Origin: Nitrospira sp.
GTDB lineage: Bacteria; Nitrospirota; Nitrospiria; Nitrospirales; Nitrospiraceae
Reading direction: 5' to 3'
Length of the DNA: 6,902 bases
NCBI GenBank assembly: GCA_025360665.1
Contig: JANYBU010000366.1
Location: forward strand, 1 to 6,902
The number at the start of each line of letters is the position of its first letter. The stretch's first letter is position 1. Made by a program: the position numbers and the translations under genes. Below are positions 1 through 5,325 of this stretch, one piece after another. Below the pieces are notes generated by a model. That model did no database searches, was not told the DNA's origin, and saw only the letters and a list, made by a program, of their open reading frames with translations.

Positions 1-99
1 CGTGGGGTTCTTCATGCGGCGACTCTGCGCCAGAACCTGCACCAGTTTCAAGCGGTGGGGAACGCCTGGAACGCCGCCTCAAACAAGGCGTTCACATAG
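1..99 (+). CDS. C-terminal end of an unidentified protein (5' end outside window)
   Basis: The frame beginning at base 1 is open for 32 codons and ends at TAG (97-99). The peptide is alanine-, asparagine- and glutamine-rich and looks helical (it includes LRQNLHQFQAVGNAW). Most third positions are G or C, like the flippase genes downstream, which favours real coding. A second frame is open over the same stretch but encodes an arginine/cysteine/proline-rich peptide typical of a shadow frame. An inverted repeat (GAACGCCT at 60-67, AGGCGTTC at 86-93) lies inside the end of the frame. No family can be named from 32 residues; that this is a gene end is inferred from codon use and the clean stop. 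Confidence 0.45.
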   Translation, partial: RGVLHAATLRQNLHQFQAVGNAWNAASNKAFT

Positions 100-152
100 G
101 ATCGGACCACAGAAGGACCCACTGTGATCCGCGAAGACCCAAAAGAAAAGAT

Positions 153-249
153 GGGAAGGGTATCCACGTTGGTCCTGTGCTCCCGGAACGCGCGCCCTGA
201 GAAAGGCCTTGTTCGATGGCCGCACTAAGACCAATATGGGTGCCCTCCC
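153..249. repeat. Palindromic ~100-bp repeat, unit A
   Basis: The outer arms 153-180 and 222-249 are imperfect inverted repeats. Many mismatches between them are transitions, which would become G-U pairs in RNA. The centre carries the family core GCTCCCGGAACGCGCGCCCT, then GAGA, then an AGGCC-type arm and TTGTTCGATGGCCGCAC. The core is nearly the same as unit E at 4805-4866, with about seven differences over some 64 bases by eye. It lies outside genes, like all members in this window. Confidence 0.75.
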
Positions 250-262
250 CTAAGAGAAAAAC

Positions 263-343
263 GAGCGAGCTTGGAAGGTTCAATTTAGTAGACCGACGGT
301 GCTCGCTCCATGCGCGCAGTGAAGGGCAACCTTGTCCACTCCC
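263..343. repeat. Degenerate palindromic repeat, unit B
   Basis: An 8-bp perfect inverted repeat (GAGCGAGC 263-270, GCTCGCTC 301-308) is followed by TGCGCGCAGTGAAGGGCAACC. That sequence matches the right half of unit D (4716-4737). The left half is eroded, so this is probably a decayed or composite member. The same right-half sequence recurs at 2798-2829. Confidence 0.5.
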
Positions 344-344
344 T

Positions 345-420
345 TGCTGAAGGGGTGGACATAGCGATACGCTCCCTTAGGACTTGTCTGTTTTTTCTCA
401 CCGTGGATTCCTAGCCTAGC
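345..420 (+). promoter_or_regulatory. Duplicated upstream block of flippase copy 1
   Basis: This block matches 2896-2975 upstream of copy 3. Shared elements, in order, are TGCTGAAGG, GTGGA, a CTG plus T-run, and CTCACCGTGGAT followed by CCTAGC just before the start codon. Retention of the block upstream of two diverged copies suggests it was duplicated with the gene and may hold the promoter and leader. I cannot pick out a convincing -35/-10 pair. No purine-rich Shine-Dalgarno sequence sits at normal spacing before the start, so translation initiation may be weak or unconventional. Confidence 0.4.
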
Positions 421-1440
421 GTGTTAAAACTTTTCCTACTCGTCGTCGGTCTCCTCACCCTCGTTCTCATTGTCTGGAATATTGGTCCCGGGCGCATCTA
501 TGAGGCGGCGTCGCAACTCGGGCCGATCGGGCTGTTCGTCCTGCTGATTCCTTCCACCATCATGTACGTCGTCGAAGCGTACGGTTGGAAGATCACCTTG
601 GGACCTTCGGCGAAGAACATTCCGTTCTGGCGTGTGCTCGCGATCCGGACTGCCGGTGAAGCGGTGAACATGACCACGCCGACCGCCTACGTTGGGGGCG
701 AACCGCTCAAGGCCTATCTGCTCAGGAGACATCATGTGCCGATTGTGGAGGGATTTGCCTCGGTCGTCATTGCCAAAACGACAATGACGATTGCTGAAGT
801 GGTCTTCATCCTCATGGGCATCGCACTCGCGTTCTGGAGGGTCGGCGCCGACGGCTCATCCGGGCAGACTGTTGCAGCTGCGCTGGTCAGTGTCGGCTTT
901 CTGGTGCTCGTGACTGCGGCGCTCGTGTTCGTGCAACAACAAGGGCTCTTTACATGGCTATTGGAATTTCTGAGAAAGATCGGGCTGAAGATTCACTATC
1001 TCGAAGTGCGTGAGAAGAAAATACGGTCGTTGGATCGAACAATCTTGGCTTTTTACCGTGACAACCGCCTGACCTTTTGTTCCTCCATCGGGCTGTTCTT
1101 TGTCGGTTGGATGGCGGAGGCGTTGGAAGTCTACGTCATCATCTATTTTCTCGGCGGTCCGGCCATGGCGCTCTCCGCTATCTCCATCAGTGCCCTCTCC
1201 GTCTTTATAAAGAGTGGCACCTTCTTCATCCCCGGCAGCCTCGGCGCTCAGGACGGCGGAAATATGCTTGTGTTGAGGGCCTTTGGTTATTCCGATGTCA
1301 CCGGCATCACCTTCGCATTGATCCGGCGGTTCCGCGAGTTGGTGTGGATCGGATTGGGGCTGCTGTGCTTAGCCATCGCCGGCGGGAGGGCAGCGGTTAT
1401 TCGAGAAAGTCGCGCCGACGACTTAGGAAATGGCTCCTGA
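421..1440 (+). CDS. Flippase-like / LPG-synthase transmembrane family protein, copy 1
   Basis: A 339-residue integral membrane protein of the lysylphosphatidylglycerol-synthase transmembrane (UPF0104, flippase-like) family. Relatives include the lipid-flipping half of MprF and hopanoid-associated HpnL; the substrate here is unknown. Likely membrane spans lie near residues 3-20, 35-53, 114-138, 151-171, 219-245, 250-270 and 307-322. The conserved block GEAVNMTTPTAYVGGEPLKA (80-99) is the family's G-x-x-x-N...P...GE signature. The C-terminal PGSLGAQDGGN (271-281) and RRFREL (302-307) are also typical. The length fits a lone membrane domain with no aminoacyl-transferase domain. The GTG start is fixed by an in-frame TAG at 412-414 and by alignment with copies 2 and 3. 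By hand count about 252 of the first 320 residues match copy 3. Copy 1 has TPTAY where the others have TPAGY inside the signature. Confidence 0.9.
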   Translation: MLKLFLLVVGLLTLVLIVWNIGPGRIYEAASQLGPIGLFVLLIPSTIMYVVEAYGWKITLGPSAKNIPFWRVLAIRTAGEAVNMTTPTAYVGGEPLKAYLLRRHHVPIVEGFASVVIAKTTMTIAEVVFILMGIALAFWRVGADGSSGQTVAAALVSVGFLVLVTAALVFVQQQGLFTWLLEFLRKIGLKIHYLEVREKKIRSLDRTILAFYRDNRLTFCSSIGLFFVGWMAEALEVYVIIYFLGGPAMALSAISISALSVFIKSGTFFIPGSLGAQDGGNMLVLRAFGYSDVTGITFALIRRFRELVWIGLGLLCLAIAGGRAAVIRESRADDLGNGS

Positions 1441-1483
1441 CATCAATCGTGTTTATGGGCAATTAGACCGTCTGTCGTGACCC

Positions 1484-2503
1484 ATGCTTAAGCTTGCTCT
1501 CCTCTTTGCCGGCCTTTTCGCACTCTTTCTGATCGTTTGGCATATTGGTCCCCAGCGCATCTACGATGCGGCGGCGCAACTCGGGCCGATCGCGCTCCTC
1601 GGCATGCTGATTCCCTCCACCATTATGTATGTCGTTGAAGCATTCAGTTGGAAAGTCACGCTTGGCCCATCGGCCAAGGATATTCCATTCTGGCGTGTGC
1701 TCGCGATCAAGACCGCCGGTGAAGTGGTGAACTTGACTACGCCGGCCGGCTACATCGGCGGCGAGCCGCTCAAAGCCTATCTGCTCACAAAGTATCATGT
1801 GCCGATGGTCGAGGGGCTTGCCTCGGTCGTCATTGCGAAAACGACGAAGACGATCGCCGAGGTGCTTTTCATACTCTTGGGCATCACGCTCGCATTCTGG
1901 AGGGTTGACAACGACGGCTCATTGGGACAGACCGTCGTAGCGGCGCTGGTCAGTGTCAGCCTGCTGTTGTTCGTGGCTGCGTCGTTGGTGTTCGCGCAGC
2001 GAAAAGGATTCTTTACATGGCTATTGGAGTTTACTCGGAAGATCGGACTAAAGATTCGCTTTCTCGAAGCGCGTGAGGAACAAATACGGTCGCTAGATCG
2101 AATGATCTTGGAATACTACCGCCATAATCGGCGGGCCGTGTACTCCTCCACCGGACTGTTCTTTCTTAGTTGGATGGCGGAAGCATTGGAAGTCTACATC
2201 ATCATCTGGTATCTGGGAGGGCCTGCCCTGGTCCTTTCGGCCATCTCTATCAACGCCCTCTCCGTCTTTATTAAAGGCACCACCTTCTTCATCCCCGGCA
2301 GCCTTGGCGCCCAAGACCTCGGGAATTTGTTCTTGCTGAAAGACTTTGGTTACTCCGAGGTCGCCGGCGTCACCTTTGCGCTGCTGAGGCGATTTCGGGA
2401 GCTGGTATGGATCGGGATCGGGCTACTGTGTCTAGCGGTGCTGCGTGGGCGTGCGGCGGGAATTCAGGAAAATCGCACTCTCGACTCAGGAAACGGCTCC
2501 TGA
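1484..2503 (+). CDS. Flippase-like / LPG-synthase transmembrane family protein, copy 2
   Basis: A 339-residue paralogue, collinear with copy 1 without gaps. It carries the same signature (GEVVNLTTPAGYIGGEP, 79-95), PGSLGAQDLGN (271-281) and RRFREL. A leucine replaces the glycine that copies 1 and 3 have in QDGGN. The ATG is bounded by an in-frame TGA at 1478-1480, so no longer start is possible. The gene follows copy 1 after only 43 bases and lacks the upstream block of copies 1 and 3, which suggests co-transcription with copy 1. No good Shine-Dalgarno is visible. Spans and orientation should match copy 1. The role is probably lipid or lipid-linked substrate movement across the inner membrane, by family only. 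A 3' remnant of a further copy begins 16 bases after the stop. Confidence 0.9.
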   Translation: MLKLALLFAGLFALFLIVWHIGPQRIYDAAAQLGPIALLGMLIPSTIMYVVEAFSWKVTLGPSAKDIPFWRVLAIKTAGEVVNLTTPAGYIGGEPLKAYLLTKYHVPMVEGLASVVIAKTTKTIAEVLFILLGITLAFWRVDNDGSLGQTVVAALVSVSLLLFVAASLVFAQRKGFFTWLLEFTRKIGLKIRFLEAREEQIRSLDRMILEYYRHNRRAVYSSTGLFFLSWMAEALEVYIIIWYLGGPALVLSAISINALSVFIKGTTFFIPGSLGAQDLGNLFLLKDFGYSEVAGVTFALLRRFRELVWIGIGLLCLAVLRGRAAGIQENRTLDSGNGS

Positions 2504-2519
2504 CACATTTTTCTTCCAC

Positions 2520-2739
2520 GGCACCTTCTTCATCCCCGGCAGCCTTGGTGCCCAAGACGACGGGAATGTGGTATTATTAACAGCTTTTGGATACTCTGGC
2601 GTCACCGGCATCATCTTCGCGTTGCTTCGGCGGTTCCGGGAGCTGGATAGGACCAGGCTTGCTCTGCCTGGCTCTCATCGGTGGGCGGGCGGTGGCAATT
2701 CAGGAAGGTCGCACTCTCGACTCAGGAAGCGGCTCCTAA
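2520..2739 (+). pseudogene. 3' remnant of a fourth flippase copy
   Basis: Beginning abruptly at GGCACCTTCTTCATCCCC, this stretch matches the last ~75 codons of the array genes. It reads GTFFIPGSLGAQDDGN, then AFGYSGVTGIIFALLRRFREL. At about 2645-2675 it has lost net five bases relative to copy 1, so the frame shifts. The other frame then resumes the family tail (CLALIGGRAVAIQEGR, ending SGSGS) to TAA at 2737-2739. There is no 5' part, so it cannot make a full protein. The longest open frame across it starts inside the end of copy 2 and is an artefact. It differs from copy 2 at several residues, so it is not a recent copy of that gene. Confidence 0.85.
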
Positions 2740-2775
2740 TACCTTTCCCCCTCTAGCGAGATTGGAGGAATCATA

Positions 2776-2880
2776 TAGAAGGATGAGGGTCGCTCATTGC
2801 GCGCAGTGAAAGACGGTTTGCCTATTCCCTATGGGGAAGTTGAAGAATCAGAAAGGCCTCGCTCGACGACCGCAGTTGGA
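2776..2880. repeat. Composite or degenerate palindromic repeat, unit F
   Basis: Two partial matches to the palindromic family lie in the same orientation. TCATTGCGCGCAGTGAAAG resembles units B and D. AGAAAGGCCTCGCTCGACGA plus CCGCAGTTGGA resembles the right half of units A and E. The left arms are not recognisable. The ~50 bases carrying the second match (about 2830-2880) have no counterpart upstream of copy 1, so they were gained here or lost there. Confidence 0.45.
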
Positions 2881-2895
2881 ATTATCCAGCTACCC

Positions 2896-2975
2896 TGCTG
2901 AAGGAGTGGAGATAAAGGTCCTGTCCCCTATGACCGGACTGCTTTTTTCCGCTCACCGTGGATCCCTAGCGTAAC
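2896..2975 (+). promoter_or_regulatory. Duplicated upstream block of flippase copy 3
   Basis: This is the counterpart of 345-420. It shares TGCTGAAGG, GTGGA, CTG plus a T-run, and a 19-base CTCACCGTGGAT(T/C)CCTAGC segment with one mismatch. The in-frame TAG two codons before the start is also conserved. It probably carries the leader of copy 3, though no promoter boxes can be assigned with confidence. Confidence 0.4.
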
Positions 2976-4091
2976 ATGCTAAGACTCTCCTTACTCTTCG
3001 TTGGCCTCCTCACCCTCGGTCTCATCGTGTGGCATATCGGTCCAGGGAACATCTACGACGCGGCGGCGCAACTCGGGCCGGTCGCACTCCTCGTTATGCT
3101 GATTCCCTCCGTCATCATGTACGCCGTCGAAGCGTACGGATGGAAAGTCACGCTTGGCCCGTCGGGGAAGGATATTCCGTTCTGGCGTGTGCTCGCGATC
3201 CGGACCGCCGGTGAAGTGGTGAACATGACCACGCCGGCCGGCTACGTCGGCGGTGAGCCGCTCAAGGCCTATCTGCTCAGGAAGCATCATGTGCCGATGG
3301 AGGAAGCGTTCACCTCGGTCATCATTGCGAAAACGACGATGACGATTGCAGAAGTGTTGTTCATTCTGCTCGGCATCGCACTGAGTGTGTGGCTGCTAGG
3401 CGGGAATGATTCATCCGGTCAGACCGTGGCTGCTGCACTCTTAAGCGTGGGCCTGCTGGCTTTGGGGACCGCCGCGTTTGTGTTCGTGCAGCGGCAAGGA
3501 CTCTGTACCTGGCTATTGGAGTTTTTGCGGAAGATCGGGCTGAAGATTGCCTATCTCGAAGCGCGCGAGGAACGATTACGGTCGCTGGATCGAGCGATCT
3601 TGGAATTCTACCGCCACAAACGTCCGGCCTTTTGTGCCTCCACCGGGCTGTTCTTTCTTGGTTGGATGGCGGAAGCGTTGGAAGTCTATGTCATCCTCTA
3701 TTATCTCGGTGGTCCTACCATGGCCCTTTCCGCCATCTCCATCGGCGCTCTCTCCGTCTTTATCAAGGGCGGCACCTTCTTCATTCCCGGCAGCCTCGGC
3801 GCCCAAGACGGCGGGAATTTGCTCCTCCTCAAGGCCTTCGGCTACTCCGACGTCACCGGCATCACCTTCGCGTTGCTCCGGCGGTTCAGGGAGCTGGTGT
3901 GGATTGGGGTTGGGCTGCTGTGCCTAGCGATGCTGGGCAGGCGGGATACGGCGCGGGAAAATCGCGCGCCCGATTCAGGAATGGTTCCTGACACCTTTTT
4001 TCTTCCGCGCGTTGCTCCGGCGGTTCCGCGAGCTGGCCTGGATCTGAATCGGATTGCTCTGCCTGGCGATGATTGGAAAGAAAGAGATTGA
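2976..4091 (+). CDS. Flippase-like / LPG-synthase transmembrane family protein, copy 3, frameshifted C-terminus
   Basis: A paralogue collinear with copies 1 and 2 for about 320 residues, with the signature GEVVNMTTPAGYVGGEP (79-95), PGSLGAQDGGN and RRFREL. The ATG is fixed by an in-frame TAG at 2967-2969 and by alignment. Copies 1 and 2 end GGA-AAY-GGC-TCC-TGA. Copy 3 reads GGA-ATG-GTT-CCT-GAC, because one A is missing at 3980-3982. Restoring it would give a stop at 3989-3991 and a 338-residue product. As written, the frame runs on to 4091, and residues 336-371 (VPDTFFLPRVAP...) are an out-of-frame reading of linker and remnant DNA, unrelated to the family. The membrane domain is intact, so activity may survive with a cytosolic or periplasmic tail of about 36 extra residues. 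A sequencing or assembly error in the short A-run is possible. Confidence 0.85.
   Translation: MLRLSLLFVGLLTLGLIVWHIGPGNIYDAAAQLGPVALLVMLIPSVIMYAVEAYGWKVTLGPSGKDIPFWRVLAIRTAGEVVNMTTPAGYVGGEPLKAYLLRKHHVPMEEAFTSVIIAKTTMTIAEVLFILLGIALSVWLLGGNDSSGQTVAAALLSVGLLALGTAAFVFVQRQGLCTWLLEFLRKIGLKIAYLEAREERLRSLDRAILEFYRHKRPAFCASTGLFFLGWMAEALEVYVILYYLGGPTMALSAISIGALSVFIKGGTFFIPGSLGAQDGGNLLLLKAFGYSDVTGITFALLRRFRELVWIGVGLLCLAMLGRRDTARENRAPDSGMVPDTFFLPRVAPAVPRAGLDLNRIALPGDDWKERD
3975..4001 (+). terminator. Stop-codon hairpin with T-run, possible weak terminator
   Basis: TCAGGAA (3975-3981), a three-base loop and TTCCTGA (3985-3991) form a perfect 7-bp hairpin. It spans the original stop codon of copy 3 and is followed, after four bases, by six Ts (3996-4001). 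The stem is AT-containing and short, so termination would be weak. The same position in copy 2 has a 6-bp version (TCAGGA/TCCTGA) followed by a five-T run. Function is inferred only. Confidence 0.3.
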
Positions 4092-4107
4092 GCAGGAGCA
4101 AGTCTAA
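4009..4107 (+). pseudogene. Short 3' remnant of a fifth flippase copy
   Basis: In the native family frame this reads ALLRRFRELAWI, then TGA where the copies have a glycine codon (GGA), then IGLLCLAMIGKKEIEQEQV and TAA at 4105-4107. It is homologous to the last helix of the array genes but starts in mid-gene. It is joined to the same post-stop linker (TCCTGACAC, a T-run, CTTCC) that precedes the longer remnant behind copy 2. It overlaps the final codons of PilZ on the other strand by about four bases. It cannot encode a working protein; its main effect is to supply the aberrant tail of copy 3. Confidence 0.75.
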
Positions 4108-4466
4108 GACGTCGCGCGCTTCTGTTGAAGCGCGCGGAACCGTTGGACCATCCCGTCCCATACCAAACCGTGTAGCCGGAGATTTGCTGTATATTCCACT
4201 TGGATGAATTCAATCCCAGCCAGATTGCCATGCACCCACCGCACTTGGGCTTCATCGATCGGCAGTGACTCGCGCTGATCGGGGAGCATCAGGCGCAATG
4301 CGACATTCTGGTCTGCCGGCAGAGGTTGATCGGTTTCGATCGTGCAACCCACTGCCGAAAGATTCGTGATCTTCCCTTCGCCGACGGTCGACATCGCACA
4401 GTACATCGCCGGGCAGGTGACTGGCAGGCGGTAGAGGTTGCGTTGGTAGAGTCTGGTTTGTTCCAT
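4104..4466 (-). CDS. Single-domain PilZ protein, predicted c-di-GMP binder
   Basis: A 120-residue soluble protein made of one PilZ domain. The first binding motif RxxxR is RNLYR (residues 9-13) and the second, (D/N)xSxxG, is NLSAVG (35-40). Both are complete, so c-di-GMP binding is likely by family knowledge. After the beta-barrel strands it ends in a basic helix (FRALQQKRATS). There is no partner domain, so it probably acts by binding another protein when the second messenger is present; the target is unknown. The ATG at 4466 is chosen because the RxxxR motif normally lies close to the N-terminus. The frame stays open upstream to 4943 only by reading through the repeat cluster, which is not protein-like. 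No clear Shine-Dalgarno precedes the ATG. The gene converges on the flippase array, so a shared operon is excluded. Confidence 0.88.
   Translation of the reverse strand: MEQTRLYQRNLYRLPVTCPAMYCAMSTVGEGKITNLSAVGCTIETDQPLPADQNVALRLMLPDQRESLPIDEAQVRWVHGNLAGIEFIQVEYTANLRLHGLVWDGMVQRFRALQQKRATS
4113..4136. other. Perfect 10-bp GC-rich hairpin in the end of the PilZ gene
   Basis: CGCGCGCTTC (4113-4122), loop TGTT, GAAGCGCGCG (4127-4136). It lies inside the last codons of PilZ and just past the flippase array end. Neither strand has a T-run after it, so it is not a classical intrinsic terminator. It could stabilise the PilZ mRNA 3' end or slow converging transcription. Confidence 0.5.
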
Positions 4467-4527
4467 CGTAGAGCAGAGTCTACGGAGGCCAGGGGCTGGA
4501 GGGAATTCCCCATTAGAAGGGGGGAGA

Positions 4528-4621
4528 GGGGGCGGCCTGGTTGTCCTCCTGCTCGCGGAACGCGCACGCTCAGAAGGTGCTCGTTCGACGCGCGCATTTG
4601 AGGAGCAACCAGGCCGCCCCC
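4528..4621. repeat. Palindromic ~100-bp repeat, unit C
   Basis: The outer arms are a perfect 16-bp inverted repeat (GGGGGCGGCCTGGTTG 4528-4543, CAACCAGGCCGCCCCC 4606-4621). They enclose the family core GCTCGCGGAACGCGCACGCT, then CAGAAGGTGCTCGTTCGACG and CGCGCA. Arm sequences differ from those of units A, D and E, but each arm still pairs with its partner. Confidence 0.8.
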
Positions 4622-4654
4622 TAAGAGAAGTGGAAAGACGGAAAGCCGGGGAAA

Positions 4655-4756
4655 AGATGCGGCCAGGTGCCCTTCTTGCTCGCAGAACGCGCACGATGAA
4701 ACTGTGCTCGTCCAATGCCCGCAGTAAAGGGCAGCCTTGGCCACTCCTCCTGAGAG
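4655..4756. repeat. Palindromic ~100-bp repeat, unit D
   Basis: The left arm (TGCGGCCAGGTGCCCTT, 4658-4674) pairs imperfectly with the right arm (AAGGGCAGCCTTGGCCA, 4727-4743). The core has GCTCGCAGAACGCGCACGAT, then GTGCTCGTCCAATGCCCGCA. It is the closest match to the half-units near 300-343 and 2798-2829. Confidence 0.7.
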
Positions 4757-4778
4757 AGGTCTGGGAAATTGAGGACTC

Positions 4779-4878
4779 TTGGAGGGACACCCAGGTTGGT
4801 TCAGTGCTCCCGGAACGCGCGCCCTGAGAAGGGCCTCGTTCGACGGCCGCACTTAGACCAACATGGGCGTCCTTCCAA
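4779..4878. repeat. Palindromic ~100-bp repeat, unit E
   Basis: The outer arms begin TTGGAGGGAC (4779-4788) and end GTCCTTCCAA (4869-4878), a perfect 10-bp pair. Further imperfect pairing follows (ACCCAGGTTGG against CCAACATGGGC). The apical part GCGCCCT-GAGA-AGGGCC forms a tight inner hairpin. The core is nearly identical to unit A. Confidence 0.8.
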
Positions 4879-4904
4879 CAGGGGGAAAATAAGTGAGCCT
4901 GGAA

Positions 4905-4920
4905 GGAATATTTATATTCC
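4905..4920. promoter_or_regulatory. 16-bp palindrome, possible operator
   Basis: GGAATAT-TT-ATATTCC is a perfect 7+7 inverted repeat with a two-base centre. It lies in AT-rich DNA just beyond the repeat cluster. The size and symmetry fit a dimeric repressor site, but it is about 400 bases from the next gene start and no regulator is encoded nearby. The role is inferred and uncertain. Confidence 0.3.
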
Positions 4921-5325
4921 CACTGGCGATCCGAATCAGCCATAGCATCATGGGCTATACTCTAATTGAACGAAAAGAGAATCAAACGGGGTGGGCGAGA
5001 AAAAAAAGAATATGACTTCTGTATCTTTTGTCTATCCATGCGGTTTACAACGTTGATTCAGGCCGAACAATGACCTCGTCCGACATCGCAATCCTACAAG
5101 AAAGTGACGATCTGCTCAAAGAGTGATGGACGGAAGATGTCAGTGCTCTGTCCCACTCCTGGAAGCACCGAATAATAGTGGATGGTCGCACGAAGGTAGT
5201 CAGACTTTGGCTTGCAACTGCTTTATTTATAGGGATCACTTTATTTTGTTGCACAGAAACCTTAAACTATTCGCCAGGTAGGTGAGCATCTCACTAAACA
5301 AGATGTCTATACGCGAGAACCGACT

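Larger units (their letters stand above)
100..420. other. Non-coding region upstream of the flippase array
   Basis: No convincing gene is seen here. The stretch begins, overlapping the stop of the preceding gene, with a weak inverted repeat (GGATC 99-103 and GATCC near 126-130). It then holds a clear palindromic repeat (153-249), a degenerate repeat (263-343) and a block that recurs upstream of the third flippase copy (345-420). A 63-residue minus-strand frame that crosses it is simply the repeat read through and resembles no protein. Confidence 0.6.
2740..2975. other. Intergenic region between the remnant and flippase copy 3
   Basis: No gene is seen. Positions 2776-2880 hold two half-units of the palindromic repeat family: TGCGCGCAGTGAAAGACGG near 2798, matching unit B, and AAAGGCCTCGCTCGACGACC near 2853, matching the right core of units A and E. 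Positions 2896-2975 are the duplicated leader block described for copy 1. It includes a T-run (2943-2948) and CTCACCGTGGATCCCTAGC just before the ATG. Confidence 0.6.
4467..5325. other. Long gene-free region with repeat cluster
   Basis: No credible gene lies in these ~860 bases. Open frames in 4467-4943 are readings of the palindromic repeats in either direction: arginine-, serine- and proline-rich and mutually inconsistent. From about 4880 the DNA becomes AT-richer. It holds a 16-bp palindrome (4905-4920) and a purine-rich run (4970-5010), with no coding pattern. A 69-residue minus-strand frame at 5045-5254 shows no family features. The compositional change roughly marks the start of the segment carrying the next two genes. 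Confidence 0.6.

Noticed and set aside
436..735. Minus-strand open frames opposite each flippase copy (also 1463-1798 and 2991-3290)
   Set aside because: They recur at the same place only because the plus-strand genes are homologous. They are arginine/aspartate-rich shadow frames with no family features.
2445..2756. A 103-residue open frame covering the end of copy 2 and the remnant
   Set aside because: Its start lies out of frame within copy 2. The only family-like part is the remnant, and the frame is lost after RRFREL.
4528..4878. CRISPR array
   Set aside because: The units are ~100-bp palindromes with variable arms, not short identical direct repeats with uniform unique spacers. No cas gene is present.
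4467..4943. N-terminal extension of the PilZ frame up to 4943, giving 279 residues
   Set aside because: The extra 159 residues are a translation of the palindromic repeats (repeated RAPSERARS-like strings), and the PilZ RxxxR motif normally lies near the N-terminus.
5070..5126. Short plus-strand peptide starting MTSSDIAILQESDDLLKE
   Set aside because: It has only 18 codons, no ribosome site and no recognised family, so it cannot be separated from chance.
5205..5240. Sigma-70 type promoter for the two-gene cassette (TTGGCT or TTGCAA with TATAGG-like boxes)
   Set aside because: Several overlapping weak matches occur in AT-rich DNA and none has both good boxes at the right spacing, so no single site can be defended.
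5045..5254. Minus-strand 69-residue open frame
   Set aside because: It has no recognisable motif, codon pattern or ribosome site, and lies in AT-rich intergenic DNA.
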